Source: Streptomyces gardneri (GTDB taxonomy: Bacteria > Actinomycetota > Actinomycetes > Streptomycetales > Streptomycetaceae). From it: a stretch of 64,000 nt of DNA. How positions within the stretch are numbered: the first letter of the stretch is position 1; each line of letters starts with the position of its first letter. Below the pieces are notes generated by a model. That model was not told where the DNA came from. It searched no databases and saw nothing but the letters and a program-made list of their open reading frames with translations. The stretch is from positions 124,001-188,000 of the forward strand of contig NZ_BJMN01000010.1 of assembly GCF_006539185.1 (NCBI RefSeq). Direction: 5' to 3'. Below are positions 36,250 through 45,075 of the stretch, piece after piece. The translations under genes were made by a program, and so were the position numbers.

Positions 36250-37443
36250 TCAGCTCGCGTTCAGCGCCACCGTCGGGTGCAGTCGCGAGGCGCGGATCGC
36301 CGGGTAGAGGCCCGCGATCACGCCGATCAGGAGCGTCGCGGCCAGGCCGCCGCCGAGCGACCAGGGCGGGACCACCGCCGTCCAGCCCTGGACCCGGGCG
36401 AAGGCGTACGTCGCCGCCGCCCCCAGGAGCCCGCCCGTGACCCCGCCCAGCGCCGACAGGAGCAGCGACTCCGTCAGGAACTGGAGCCGGATCGCGTTGC
36501 GGGTCGCGCCCAGCGAGCGTCGCAGGCCGATCTCCTGACGGCGTTCCAGGACGGAGATGACCATGGTGTTCGCGACGCCCACGCCCCCGACCAGCAGGGC
36601 CACCGCTCCGAGGCCGAGCATCAGGGTCGTCAGGCCCTCGTCGGTGGCGGCCTTGGCGGCCAGGGCGTCCGAGGGGCGGGACACCTTGACGCCCCCCTCG
36701 TCGCCGGGACTGATGGTGCGGGCCAGGACCGCCCGTACGTCCTCCACCGAGGCGTCCGTGGAGCGCTCGAAGACGGTCGAGGGGTGGCCGTCGAAGCCGA
36801 ACCAGCGCTCGGCGGCAGGGAATCCGACGAGGGCCACCCGGTCCAGGGTGGGGACCAGTTCGAGCGGCGCGAGGATGCCGACGACGACCACGCGTGTGTC
36901 GTTCATCATGATCGTCTCGCCGGTGCGGGTGACGCCGAGGCGGTCCGCGGCGACCGCGCCCAGGACCGTCACCGGGAGCCGTTCGCGGGCCGGGTCCAGC
37001 CACACCCCCTTCGCCACCTCGCCGCCGAGCGCCACCAGCAGGTCGGTGCCGGCGGCCTGGGTGGTGACGCCCGCGGTGCGTTCCTCGGGGACCACGTCGC
37101 TGCGGCGGACACGGGCGTCGACGTCGCCGGTGGCCGTGGCGTGCCGCACGGGCCCGATGCGTTCGACCATCGCGACGGCGTTCTTGGGCAGCTTGATCTC
37201 CTGCCCCATGGCATCCTTTCCCGCCTCGGCGGTGAGGAGGTTGGTGCCCAGGCGGTCGAGCCGGGCCATGAGGTCCGCGCGGCTCGACTCGGACAGGCCG
37301 ACGACAGCGACCATCGTCGCGATGCCGATGGCGATGCCGAGCGCGGAGAGCACCACGCGGGCGCGGCGCGCGCGGAGGCCGACCGCGCCGACCCGGAGGA
37401 CGTCGCGGGCAGCGAGGCGGGAGGGCTTGAGGTCGCGCTTCAT
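36250..37443 (-). CDS. MacB-like ABC transporter permease (FtsX family)
   Basis: 397 aa. One N-terminal membrane helix ([21 protein letters not shown], ~30-50), a ~220-residue extracytoplasmic domain, then three C-terminal helices ([69 protein letters not shown] and [28 protein letters not shown]). This is the MacB/FtsX mechanotransmission topology, which moves substrates from the outer face of the membrane rather than through it. It overlaps the ATPase gene by 4 nt (ATGA) and is last of a four-gene operon with lipoprotein and HlyD-like adaptor. Likely role: envelope-stress peptide or lipid handling. Confidence 0.9.
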   Translation of the reverse strand: MKRDLKPSRLAARDVLRVGAVGLRARRARVVLSALGIAIGIATMVAVVGLSESSRADLMARLDRLGTNLLTAEAGKDAMGQEIKLPKNAVAMVERIGPVRHATATGDVDARVRRSDVVPEERTAGVTTQAAGTDLLVALGGEVAKGVWLDPARERLPVTVLGAVAADRLGVTRTGETIMMNDTRVVVVGILAPLELVPTLDRVALVGFPAAERWFGFDGHPSTVFERSTDASVEDVRAVLARTISPGDEGGVKVSRPSDALAAKAATDEGLTTLMLGLGAVALLVGGVGVANTMVISVLERRQEIGLRRSLGATRNAIRLQFLTESLLLSALGGVTGGLLGAAATYAFARVQGWTAVVPPWSLGGGLAATLLIGVIAGLYPAIRASRLHPTVALNAS

Positions 37444-38144
37444 GAACCGGCCTCCACACCCGTCGGACCGCGGGTGTCCGAGACGATCTCGCCGTCCTTG
37501 AACCGCACCCGGCGCGGCAGTGAGCCCGCGATCTCGTTGTCGTGGGTGATCACGCAGATCGTGGTGCCGGCCGCGTTCAGCTCGTGCAGCAGCTCCATGA
37601 CGATCTCGCCGGACGCGGTGTCCAGCGCCCCGGTCGGCTCGTCCGCGAGCAGCAGACGGGGCTCCTTCACCAGGGCGCGGGCGATGGCCACGCGCTGCTT
37701 CTCACCGCCGGAGAGCTCGTTCGGCGTGTGGGAGCCGCGGTGGTCGAGACGTACCCGGGCGAGCGCTTCACGCGCGCGTGTCCGTCGTTCCTTGAGCGGC
37801 ACGCCCGCGTACAGCAGCCCGTCGGCGACGTTGTCGACCGCGTCGCGTCCCGCCGCCAGGTGGAAGTGCTGGAACACGAAGCCGATGTGCCGGGCGCGCA
37901 GGGCGGAGAGCCGGGAGTCGGAGAGCGCGGACACGTCGTATCCCGCGACGCGGACGGTGCCCGTGGTGGGCTTGTCGAGGGTGCCCATGACGTTGAGCAT
38001 CGTGGACTTGCCGGAGCCGGACGGGCCGACGACGGCGAGCAGTTCGCCCTCCTCGACGGTGAGGTTCACCGCGCGCAGGGCGTGGACGCCGCCGGGGTAC
38101 GCCTTGCCGGCGTCCCGCAGTTCGATGACCGGGGCCGGTGTCAT
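37440..38144 (-). CDS. ABC transporter ATP-binding protein (MacB/LolD type)
   Basis: 234 aa. Walker [10 protein letters not shown] near residue 41-49, Q-loop FVFQHFHL, signature [15 protein letters not shown], Walker [13 protein letters not shown] and switch histidine VITHD are all intact. The [11 protein letters not shown] form is typical of LolD/MacB subfamily ATPases that pair with FtsX-like permeases. It starts 4 nt before the adaptor stop and ends 4 nt into the permease start, so the three are co-translated. It energises the permease at the inner membrane face. Confidence 0.95.
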   Translation of the reverse strand: MTPAPVIELRDAGKAYPGGVHALRAVNLTVEEGELLAVVGPSGSGKSTMLNVMGTLDKPTTGTVRVAGYDVSALSDSRLSALRARHIGFVFQHFHLAAGRDAVDNVADGLLYAGVPLKERRTRAREALARVRLDHRGSHTPNELSGGEKQRVAIARALVKEPRLLLADEPTGALDTASGEIVMELLHELNAAGTTICVITHDNEIAGSLPRRVRFKDGEIVSDTRGPTGVEAGS

Positions 38145-39220
38145 GACGCCGCCACCCCGACCTTCAGGCCTTCGCGCAGGTCCGGGCCGCTGACCTCGAT
38201 GCGTCCGTCCGCGGTCATGCCCGTCTCGACGCGCACGGTCGTCGAACCGGTCCCCCGGACGATCTGGAGGCCGTAGCCGCCGTTCTCGCCGCGCAGGGCG
38301 ACGACCGCCTCGACGGGGACCGCGAGGACGCCCTTGCGCGCCTCGCTGACGAACTTCACGCTCGCCGACGCCTTGGCGTCCTCGCCGCTCGCGGTGCTCG
38401 CCCCGCCGTCCAGGACGACCTCGACGGTGATCCCGTCCTGGGCTCCCCCACCGCCGCCGGGCGCGGTCTCCTCGGGGCGTACGGTCCCGGCGACCCGCCC
38501 GGCGACGGTCCTCCCGCTCGGCAGGGTGACCTCGACCTTGGTGCCGCGCGAGGTGAGCGCCCCGTCGGACTGGTCCAGCCGGGCCCGTACGACGGGCTGG
38601 GTGGAGGCGACGGTCAGGACGGCGCCGTTCGGGGCGACCTGGTCGGCGAGGGCCGCGTCGGCGGAGACCACCTTGACCTTGCCGGGCTGGAAGACGACGT
38701 CGCCCTTGCCGACCCTGCCGGTCGGTTCGCGGTTCAGGGACTTCTGCCACTGCTTGACGGCGGCCTCGGTGTCCTTGCCGTAGCGCGCGTCGACGTACAG
38801 GTGCGCTCCCCATCCCAGGTCGCGGAGGTTGCGTTCCAGTTGGAGGACGTCGCTGCCCCGGTCGCCCGCCTTCATCTCGCGGAACATGGGGACCGGCCCG
38901 TAGAGCAGGGTGACGGGCTTGTCGTTCAGCTCGTAGAGGGCTTCTCCCCTGGTCAGCGTCCTGCCTTCCGGAGCGGCGACGGTGACGGTGCCCTCGACGG
39001 CGGATTTGACGACGCGGCGCTGGGCGAAGTCGAGCGTGCCGTCGACCGTCTTGGAGCGTACGAGGTCGGTGCGGACGACGGTCGCGGTGGCGGGCGGCAG
39101 ATCGCCGCCCTTGCCGGACGCGTCGGCCTGCCCGCCCCGGTCGAGGACGAGGACGCCCCCGGTGACCGCGGCGGCGACGGTCGTCGCGCCGAGCACGAGG
39201 AAGGCGGAGCGGCGCTTCAC
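38141..39220 (-). CDS. HlyD/RND-like adaptor protein with peptidoglycan-binding domain
   Basis: 359 aa. An N-terminal signal anchor ([21 protein letters not shown], residues 6-26) is followed by a biotinyl-lipoyl-like barrel ([29 protein letters not shown]) and an inserted peptidoglycan-binding domain ([47 protein letters not shown]). The barrel then resumes ([39 protein letters not shown]). The inserted domain in place of coiled coils is usual in Gram-positive adaptors. The GTG start overlaps the lipoprotein stop by 4 nt. It probably docks the permease to the cell wall. Confidence 0.88.
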   Translation of the reverse strand: MKRRSAFLVLGATTVAAAVTGGVLVLDRGGQADASGKGGDLPPATATVVRTDLVRSKTVDGTLDFAQRRVVKSAVEGTVTVAAPEGRTLTRGEALYELNDKPVTLLYGPVPMFREMKAGDRGSDVLQLERNLRDLGWGAHLYVDARYGKDTEAAVKQWQKSLNREPTGRVGKGDVVFQPGKVKVVSADAALADQVAPNGAVLTVASTQPVVRARLDQSDGALTSRGTKVEVTLPSGRTVAGRVAGTVRPEETAPGGGGGAQDGITVEVVLDGGASTASGEDAKASASVKFVSEARKGVLAVPVEAVVALRGENGGYGLQIVRGTGSTTVRVETGMTADGRIEVSGPDLREGLKVGVAAS

Positions 39221-39894
39221 TGCATGCCGTCCAGACCGTCGAGGAGCTTCGTCCCGCACGCCTCGCGGGCCTGCTTGTACGCCGGCGAGTTCGTGTCGAT
39301 GGTCGGCGAGGCCGGGTTCGGGTCGCCGCCCGGCTGGGCGTTGCCGCCGCTCATGGTCGGGTTGGTGAAGCGTGAGACGCCGTTGTCCCGCATGCACTTG
39401 GCGTGCGCGAGCATCGACTCGTAGTCCTTCTGCTGGTCGCGCTTGGGCTCGGCCAGCATGGCCCGCTGGAGTTCGGGGGCGCAGACGCCGTTCTTGCCGC
39501 CCTTGGCGGCCTCGTTCTGACCGGGCCGGGACGAGATCTCCTCGATCTTCGTCCAGTCGAGGTGCCCGCTGAGCTTCGGGTCCGGGTAGTCCTTGTAGCC
39601 GCCCTTCACGCGCATGCAGTGGACGTACTTCACCTGGGCGTCGTAGAAGGCGCTCTTCCCGGCGGGCGCGGTGCTCGGGGCACTGCCGTCGCTGCCGCCG
39701 TCGGTGCTGCTGCCGCCGCCCGGTCGCGAGGCCGACGGGGTGTCCGGCACCGAGGCGATCTCGTCGCTCTTCTCCTTACCGCCGGCGCTGTCGCCGGCGC
39801 CGCCGCAGGCAGCCGAGAGGACGAGGACGGGAAGGGCGGCGAGCACGGTGAGGCGGAGCCGGGCCGTGGCACGGGAGGTCGTCGTGGGGTTCAT
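39217..39894 (-). CDS. Probable lipoprotein of the MacB-like operon
   Basis: 225 aa. N-terminal signal [20 protein letters not shown] with a plausible lipid-attachment cysteine at ~30 (the -3 residue is Ser, so the box is imperfect). A Ser/Gly-rich linker follows, then a conserved domain with paired cysteines ([59 protein letters not shown]), the pattern of lipoproteins found beside Streptomyces ABC/HlyD genes. Function unknown, likely a substrate or stress sensor outside the membrane. First gene of the operon; a good ribosome site (GGTGAGG) precedes it and the promoter faces the response regulator gene. Confidence 0.8.
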   Translation of the reverse strand: MNPTTTSRATARLRLTVLAALPVLVLSAACGGAGDSAGGKEKSDEIASVPDTPSASRPGGGSSTDGGSDGSAPSTAPAGKSAFYDAQVKYVHCMRVKGGYKDYPDPKLSGHLDWTKIEEISSRPGQNEAAKGGKNGVCAPELQRAMLAEPKRDQQKDYESMLAHAKCMRDNGVSRFTNPTMSGGNAQPGGDPNPASPTIDTNSPAYKQAREACGTKLLDGLDGMQ

Positions 39895-40014
39895 GGCCCC
39901 ACCCTCACCAGGCCACGTGATGACCTGTCCATGGCCACATGATGAGAACGTAACAATGCCCCCGACCTGCGAATCCGCTGCCTTCCCCGGCACCGGATCA
40001 GTCCTGGGCGTGCT

Positions 40015-40020
40015 CATAAT
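40015..40020 (+). promoter_or_regulatory. -10 element of a predicted leaderless response-regulator transcript
   Basis: CATAAT ends 7 nt before the ATG at 40028, and no ribosome site exists upstream of that ATG. Transcription would start at or one base before the initiator codon. No clear -35 is present at 17 nt, suggesting an activator. Confidence 0.45.
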
Positions 40021-40027
40021 CGATCCC

Positions 40028-40723
40028 ATGCCGCATGTACTGCTCATCGAGGACGACGCGTCCGTACGGGACGGAATGGAGCTCGTGCTGCGCCGGCACG
40101 GGTACGGCGTCGACACGGCGGCCACCGGTGAGCAGGCGCTCGCCCTGCTGGACGGCCCCGACGGCGCGCGGGTCGAGCTGGCCGTGCTCGACCTGATGCT
40201 GCCCGGCATCGACGGCTTCGAGGTGTGCCGCCGGATCCGTGCGAGGACCGCCACCCTGCCGGTCATCATGCTGACCGCGCGCGGCGACGACCGGGACATC
40301 GTGACGGGCCTGGAGGCGGGCGCCGACGACTACGTGGTCAAGCCGGTCACCGCACCCGTCCTCGAAGCCCGTATCCGGGCCGCGCTGCGGCGGGCGGAAC
40401 CCTCCGGTCCGGTGCGCGGGGCGGAGACGGACCCCGCCGGTCTGGTCATCGACCGCGCGGGGCTGACCGTCACCAAGCGCGGGGTCCGGATCGCACTGCC
40501 GCCCACGGAGCTGCGGCTCCTCCTCGAGCTCTCGGCCTCCCCCGGCCGGGTGTTCAGCCGCGAGCAGCTCCTCGCGTCCGTCTGGGACCACACCTTCCTG
40601 GGCGACTCCCGGATCGTGGACGCGGCGGTCGGGCGGCTGCGGGCCAAGCTGGAGGACGTACCGGCGAAGCCGCGGTACGTGCAGACGGTGCGGGGCTTCG
40701 GCTACCGCTTCGGGCCGCTGTGA
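40028..40723 (+). CDS. OmpR-family response regulator (AfsQ1-like)
   Basis: 231 aa. Receiver domain with the phosphorylation aspartate D55 in LAVLDLMLPGIDGFEVCRRI, acidic pair in LLIEDD and the conserved lysine in DDYVVKPV. The C-terminal winged helix (PPTELRLLLELSASPGRVFSREQLLASVWDHTFLGDSRIVDAAVGRLRAKLEDVPAKPRYVQTVRGFGYRFGPL) is of OmpR/PhoB type. The wording resembles AfsQ1 of Streptomyces as I remember it. It overlaps the kinase gene (GTGA). The divergent MacB-like operon, 133 bp away, is the likely target. Confidence 0.93.
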   Translation: MPHVLLIEDDASVRDGMELVLRRHGYGVDTAATGEQALALLDGPDGARVELAVLDLMLPGIDGFEVCRRIRARTATLPVIMLTARGDDRDIVTGLEAGADDYVVKPVTAPVLEARIRAALRRAEPSGPVRGAETDPAGLVIDRAGLTVTKRGVRIALPPTELRLLLELSASPGRVFSREQLLASVWDHTFLGDSRIVDAAVGRLRAKLEDVPAKPRYVQTVRGFGYRFGPL

Positions 40724-42291
40724 GCCGACGGTCCGGGCGGTCGCGAGGCGGCCCGCGCGGCCGGTTCGTCGGCGGGCTCGTCGGCGGGCTGCGTACACGG
40801 CTCGTCGTCGCCTTCGTCGTCGTCGCGCTCCTCAGCGCCGTGACCTCGACCGCGCTCGCCTACCGGGACGCGCGGACCGCCGTGCTCCAGCGCACCCAGA
40901 ACGCCGCCGTGGACGACCTGCGGGAGCGGGTCACCGCGGTCGCCGCCGACTTCGACGTACCGCCCGACCAGCGTTCCCTGTCCCGGTTCGCGGCGAAGGT
41001 CTCGGACGGCATCGGCGGCCGTATCGTGGTCGCCCGCTATCAGGACCTGGTCGCCGTCTCCGACTCGCTCGCCGACACGGAGGGCCGGATCGGGACCGGG
41101 CTGCGCACCGCCGTGCGCACCGGGTCCGAGGCGCTCTTCCAGCGGGTGACGTGGCGGGGCGAGCCCTATCTGGTCGTCGGCATGCCGGTGACGTACGCCG
41201 ACGGGGACCACCGCACCTCCGGCCTGGAGGTCTTCTCGATCACCGACCTGCGGGCCGAGCGCGACGACACCGCCGCGCTGCTGGACTCGGTGCGTTCGGG
41301 GGTGGTGCCGGTGGTGCTCCTCGCCGCCGTGCTGGCCCTGCTCGCCGCACGGACGGTGCTTCGTCCGGTACGGGAGCTGGGGCGGGCGACACGGGAACTC
41401 GCGGCCGGCGACCTCGGCAGCCGGGTCGCCGTCACCGGTCACGACGAACTCGCCGAGCTGGCGCGGACGTTCAACGACACCGCCGACGCCCTCCAGGCAT
41501 CCGACGCGGAGCTGCGCGAGCAGGAGGCGAAGGCGCGGCGCTTCGTGGCGGACGTGTCGCACGAGCTGCGCACGCCCCTCGCGGCGATGACGATGGTGGC
41601 GACGGTGCTGGAGGAGGACGCCGACCAGCTGCCGCCGGACGCGGCGCGCGCGGCCCGTACGGTCGGCGCGGAGACGGCCCGGCTGTCCCGGCTCGTCGAG
41701 GACCTGATGGAGATCTCCCGCTTCGACGCGGGGGCGGTACGGCTCAACGCCGCAGAGACGGATCTCGCCGAGGCCGTACGGGCGTCGCTGGCGCTGCGCG
41801 GCTGGACGGACCGGGTGCGGACCGACCTCGCCGAGGGCGTACGGGCGAGGGTCGACCGGCGCCGCGTCGACGTGATCGTGGCGAACCTGGTGGGGAACGC
41901 GCTGCGGCACGGGGCCCCGCCGGTCACCGTGACGCTCCGGACGAGCGTCGCGGCGGACGGGGCGTGGGTGACGCTGGAGGTCGCCGACCACGGTCCCGGG
42001 TTGCCGCCGGGTGCCGGGGACCGGGTCTTCGACCGCTTCTACAAGGCGGACGCGGCCCGCACGCGCGGCGCGGCCGACGACAGCGGGCAGGGCAGCGGCC
42101 TCGGCACGGCGATCGCCCTGGAGAACGCCCGGCTGCACGGCGGCACGATCGACGCGGGCGCCGGTCCGGAGGGCGGCGCGGTGTTCACGCTGCGCCTGCC
42201 CCTGCGACGTACGGACGACCGACCGACGGACGACCGACCGACCGACGACCGGCGCACGGACGACCGGCCCACCGGAGAGGACTCGGAGTGA
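40720..42291 (+). CDS. Membrane sensor histidine kinase
   Basis: 523 aa. Two membrane helices (~26-46 and ~193-212) flank a ~145-residue external sensor (RIVVARYQDLVAVSDSLADTEG, QRVTWRGEPYLVVGMPV). HAMP follows (RTVLRPVRELGRATRELAAGDLGSRV), then the phospho-acceptor H281 in FVADVSHELRTPLAAM, an N box NLVGNALRHG, and G boxes DHGPGLPPG and GSGLGTAIA. The last ~25 residues are four DNA-encoded TDDRP-like repeats, an unusual acidic tail. It starts at a GTG overlapping the regulator stop and overlaps the lipoprotein gene at the end, so signal sensing and response are made together. Confidence 0.95.
   Translation: MSRRSGRSRGGPRGRFVGGLVGGLRTRLVVAFVVVALLSAVTSTALAYRDARTAVLQRTQNAAVDDLRERVTAVAADFDVPPDQRSLSRFAAKVSDGIGGRIVVARYQDLVAVSDSLADTEGRIGTGLRTAVRTGSEALFQRVTWRGEPYLVVGMPVTYADGDHRTSGLEVFSITDLRAERDDTAALLDSVRSGVVPVVLLAAVLALLAARTVLRPVRELGRATRELAAGDLGSRVAVTGHDELAELARTFNDTADALQASDAELREQEAKARRFVADVSHELRTPLAAMTMVATVLEEDADQLPPDAARAARTVGAETARLSRLVEDLMEISRFDAGAVRLNAAETDLAEAVRASLALRGWTDRVRTDLAEGVRARVDRRRVDVIVANLVGNALRHGAPPVTVTLRTSVAADGAWVTLEVADHGPGLPPGAGDRVFDRFYKADAARTRGAADDSGQGSGLGTAIALENARLHGGTIDAGAGPEGGAVFTLRLPLRRTDDRPTDDRPTDDRRTDDRPTGEDSE
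42211..42270. repeat. Four tandem 15-bp repeats encoding the histidine kinase tail
   Basis: Units begin at 42211, 42226, 42241 and 42256 with consensus ACGGACGACCGACCG, encoding TDDRP, TDDRP, TDDRR, TDDRP. Gain or loss of a unit would keep the frame and change only tail length. Confidence 0.85.
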
Positions 42292-42785
42292 AGGTCCGTC
42301 ATGGAGTCGCGGTCGCGCTGCTGGGGCTCGTCCTCGTCGGCTGCGGTGTCCAGCCGACCGGAGTCATAGGAGCGGGCGAACCCGCGTCGGGGCTGACGCG
42401 CGGGATGCGGCTGTACTACGCGTCCGACAGCGGTCTGCGCGGGGTGCCGCTGCTGGACCGGCGGCTGCAGGACCTCAACTCCGTGGTGAAGCTGCTCGCC
42501 CAGGGCCCCGGGCCCGCCGAGCAGCGCGACGGGCTCACGTCCCTGGTGCAGGAGCTCGGCGGCTACACGGTGAGCGGGTCGGGGGCGCGCGTCACGATCC
42601 ACATGGAGGGCACGTACCCGCTGTCGGGCCGTGACCAGGGCACGGGGCAGCTGGTGTGCACGCTGGCGCGCGCGCAGTCCGTCCTCGACCCGAAGGTCAA
42701 GGCGGACGACGTCGAGGTCAGCGTGCGGCCGACGGAGGGAGCGGTACTGGGGCCGTACCGGTGTGCGGAGTTCCTCGCCGGATGA
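42288..42785 (+). CDS. GerMN-like lipoprotein of the two-component operon
   Basis: 165 aa. Signal sequence with a good lipobox (LVLVGC, Cys19). The mature domain (MRLYYASDSGLRGVPLLDRRLQDLNSVVKLLAQGPGPAEQRDGLTSLV, VTIHMEGTYPLSGRDQGTGQLVCTLARAQSVL) is of the GerMN/sporulation lipoprotein type that often accompanies Streptomyces kinases. It may hold the kinase in check or present the signal. The GTG start overlaps the kinase stop. It is the last gene of the operon; a hairpin around its stop codon separates it from the convergent hydrolase. Confidence 0.85.
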   Translation: MKVRHGVAVALLGLVLVGCGVQPTGVIGAGEPASGLTRGMRLYYASDSGLRGVPLLDRRLQDLNSVVKLLAQGPGPAEQRDGLTSLVQELGGYTVSGSGARVTIHMEGTYPLSGRDQGTGQLVCTLARAQSVLDPKVKADDVEVSVRPTEGAVLGPYRCAEFLAG

Positions 42786-42814
42786 GGCCCGCCCGGGAGG
42801 GACGGGCGTCATCC
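42780..42814. terminator. Hairpin around the lipoprotein stop codon
   Basis: GGATGA pairs with TCATCC and GCCCG with CGGGC, interrupted by small bulges, around a CC-GGGA-GG tip. It lies between convergent genes. An imperfect but long stem. Confidence 0.5.
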
Positions 42815-42838
42815 TCGCTCACTCCACGGTGACGCGCG

Positions 42839-43705
42839 TCAGGCCGAGGGGCCCGGGATCTGCAGCGCCTTGGAGTTGCGGTCCCAGCCGGAGAAGAGGT
42901 CGTCGTCCACGCAGTAGCCGCAGCCGGGGCCGAAGAACATGCCCCGGGCCTGCTCGTCGCCCATCAGCCAGAAGCGCAGCCAGGCGGTGGTCGGGGCGCG
43001 GAAGTCCCCGCCGTCGCCGATGGAGCTGAGGTGTCCGGCGCCGCGGACCTCGCCGTAGACGGCGGGGACGTGGCCGGAGTCCCGGTAGAGCGCCTTCACC
43101 AGGGCGGGCCACACGGTGAGGTCCCGCTGGCCGGCCAGGTAGAAGACGGGCTCGTCCATCAGGTCCGGGCTGGTGAGGGGGCCCGGCTGGATGGGGACGG
43201 CGGTGTCGACGCGCGGGTCGATCGCGGCGTTGATGGCTGCCGCGCCGCCCTGCGAGTGTCCGGCGGAGCCGATGTGTTCGAGGTCCACCTTGCCGTGGAA
43301 CGGACTGCCGCTGTCCGCGTTCCACTTCTCCAGCACGTCGATCCCGGCCCGCATGCTGATGGCGAAGTTCGAGGTGGGGGTGTTGGCGGCGGCGACGATG
43401 AAGCCCTGGCTCGCCCAGTGCCGCAGCAGCGAGCTGTAGATCCCCGGCACGGCGCCGGTGCCGTTGCCCCAGATGACCACGGGGTGCCGCTCTCCCGACC
43501 GCCCCATGTCACGCGGGTAGTAGAAGGTGTGCACGACGCCGATGTCGACGTTCACCTCGTACGGGCCGGTTTGGCCCCAGTCCGTGCCGAGCGACGCGAT
43601 CCTGCCCGTCGGCTCCTCCGCCACGGCGGCGCCCGGCATGGCAACGGCCGCCAGCACGACGGCGAGCAGTGCGCTGCCGAGCGCCCGGCCCAATCTTCCT
43701 GACAT
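42839..43705 (-). CDS. Secreted alpha/beta hydrolase (lipase/cutinase-like)
   Basis: 288 aa with a Sec signal peptide (LGRALGSALLAVVLAAVAMPGAAVAEEP, cleavage near 29). The catalytic serine is in GHSQGG (IGSAGHSQGGAAAINAAIDPRV). An oxyanion segment (VVIWGNGTGAVPGIY) and a late histidine (EVRGAGHLSSIGDGG) complete the triad region. The order fits chlorophyllase/cutinase-like secreted hydrolases of actinomycetes. The substrate is likely an ester polymer or lipid, not determinable here. GGAG lies 8 nt before the ATG. It is not in an operon with its neighbours. Confidence 0.88.
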   Translation of the reverse strand: MSGRLGRALGSALLAVVLAAVAMPGAAVAEEPTGRIASLGTDWGQTGPYEVNVDIGVVHTFYYPRDMGRSGERHPVVIWGNGTGAVPGIYSSLLRHWASQGFIVAAANTPTSNFAISMRAGIDVLEKWNADSGSPFHGKVDLEHIGSAGHSQGGAAAINAAIDPRVDTAVPIQPGPLTSPDLMDEPVFYLAGQRDLTVWPALVKALYRDSGHVPAVYGEVRGAGHLSSIGDGGDFRAPTTAWLRFWLMGDEQARGMFFGPGCGYCVDDDLFSGWDRNSKALQIPGPSA

Positions 43706-43884
43706 GGGAACTCCTTCACGGATACGGCGCGTTGCGCGTCCTCGCAATCGCGGCCAGTGCCCATGGTCGGGGTCCCCGGCACGGCTGTCGCCCGGCAGGA
43801 GCCCAGAGCTGGCGCGGCCGGACTGGGCATCTGCCCAGCCCCCGCGGGACGGGCCACTGCCCGAACGCCGCTCCGAAAACGGCG

Positions 43885-43914
43885 GAGCGCTCCGGCCGGG
43901 GGGCCGGAGCGCTC
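43885..43914 (-). terminator. Terminator of the GAPDH gene
   Basis: GAGCGCTCCGGCC and GGCCGGAGCGCTC form a 13-bp perfect stem around GGGG, 49 nt past the GAPDH stop. The rest of the 43706-43962 gap holds no gene. Confidence 0.75.
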
Positions 43915-43962
43915 TCGGGAGGGCCTGGCAGGTGTGCGGGCCTGCCGGGCCGAGGTCTGCCG

Positions 43963-44961
43963 TCAGCGGCCCGCGAGGAGTTCGAGCGAGTCGATCACGC
44001 GGTTCGAGAAGCCCCACTCGTTGTCGTACCAGGCGACGACCTTGATGTGGCGGCCTTCGACGCGGGTGAGGGCGGAGTCGAAGATCGACGAATGCGGGTT
44101 GCCCACGATGTCGGAAGAGACCAGCGCGTCGTCCGAGTACTCCAGGACGCCGGCGAGCGGGCCCTCCGCGGCGGCGCGGTAGGCGGCCAGGACGTCCTCG
44201 AGGGTCACGTCGCGGGCGACGGTGGTGTTGAGCTCGACGATCGAGCCGACCGGGACGGGGACGCGGATCGAGTCGCCCGACAGCTTGCCGTCGAGGTTCG
44301 GCAGCACGTGACCGATGGCCTTGGCGGCGCCGGTCGTCGTCGGCACGATGTTCACGGCGGCGGCGCGGGCGCGGCGGGCGTCGCGGTGCGGGCCGTCCAG
44401 GAGGTTCTGCTCCTGCGTGTAGGCGTGGACCGTCGTCATGAAGCCGTGCTCGATGCCGGCGAGGTCGTCGAGGACCGAGGCCAGCGGCGCGAGCGCGTTG
44501 GTCGTGCAGGAGGCGTTCGAGACGATCGTGTGCAGCTCGTGGTCGTACGCGTCGGTGTTGACGCCGTACGCGAGCGTGACGTCGGCGCCGTCCGCCGGCG
44601 CGCTGACGAGGACCTTCTTGGCACCCGCGTCGAGGTGGGCGCGGGCGGCCTTGGCCGAGGTGAAGCGGCCGGTCGACTCGAGCACGATGTCGACGCCCAG
44701 CTCGGCCCAGGGCAGCTGCGCGGGCTCACGCTCGGCCAGCACGGTGATGCGGCGGCCGTCGACGACGAGGGTGTTCCCCTCGACGGTCACCGGGCGGCCG
44801 AGACGACCGGACGTCGTGTCGTAGGCGAGCAGTCGCGCGAGGGCGGCGGGCTCGGTGAGGTCGTTGACGGCCACGACCTCGAGGTCGCTGTCGCGCTCGA
44901 GCAGTGCGCGCAGCACGTTGCGTCCGATGCGGCCGAATCCGTTGATGGCGATGCGGGTCAT
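43963..44961 (-). CDS. gap: Glyceraldehyde-3-phosphate dehydrogenase (type I)
   Basis: 332 aa. NAD-binding N-terminus INGFGRIGRNVLRALLE, catalytic C152 in SNASCTTNALAP, histidine in MTTVHAYTQEQN, and the C-terminal WYDNEWGFSNRVIDSL are all intact. It converts glyceraldehyde 3-phosphate to 1,3-bisphosphoglycerate with NAD+ and phosphate. D34 in VVAVNDL indicates NAD rather than NADP preference. As Streptomyces carry several gap genes, this isolated copy next to a GlxA-type regulator is probably not the main glycolytic operon copy. GAAGGGA precedes the ATG. Confidence 0.96.
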   Translation of the reverse strand: MTRIAINGFGRIGRNVLRALLERDSDLEVVAVNDLTEPAALARLLAYDTTSGRLGRPVTVEGNTLVVDGRRITVLAEREPAQLPWAELGVDIVLESTGRFTSAKAARAHLDAGAKKVLVSAPADGADVTLAYGVNTDAYDHELHTIVSNASCTTNALAPLASVLDDLAGIEHGFMTTVHAYTQEQNLLDGPHRDARRARAAAVNIVPTTTGAAKAIGHVLPNLDGKLSGDSIRVPVPVGSIVELNTTVARDVTLEDVLAAYRAAAEGPLAGVLEYSDDALVSSDIVGNPHSSIFDSALTRVEGRHIKVVAWYDNEWGFSNRVIDSLELLAGR

Positions 44962-45075
44962 GAGCGGGTGTCCCTTCCGTTCCGTTGCGACCCAGACTCG
45001 CGTACGAAATCCGCCCGTGACAGCGGCGTGATCGCCACGGTCCGCAAGGATCGCGCCAGGCGGTCGGAACGGGGG

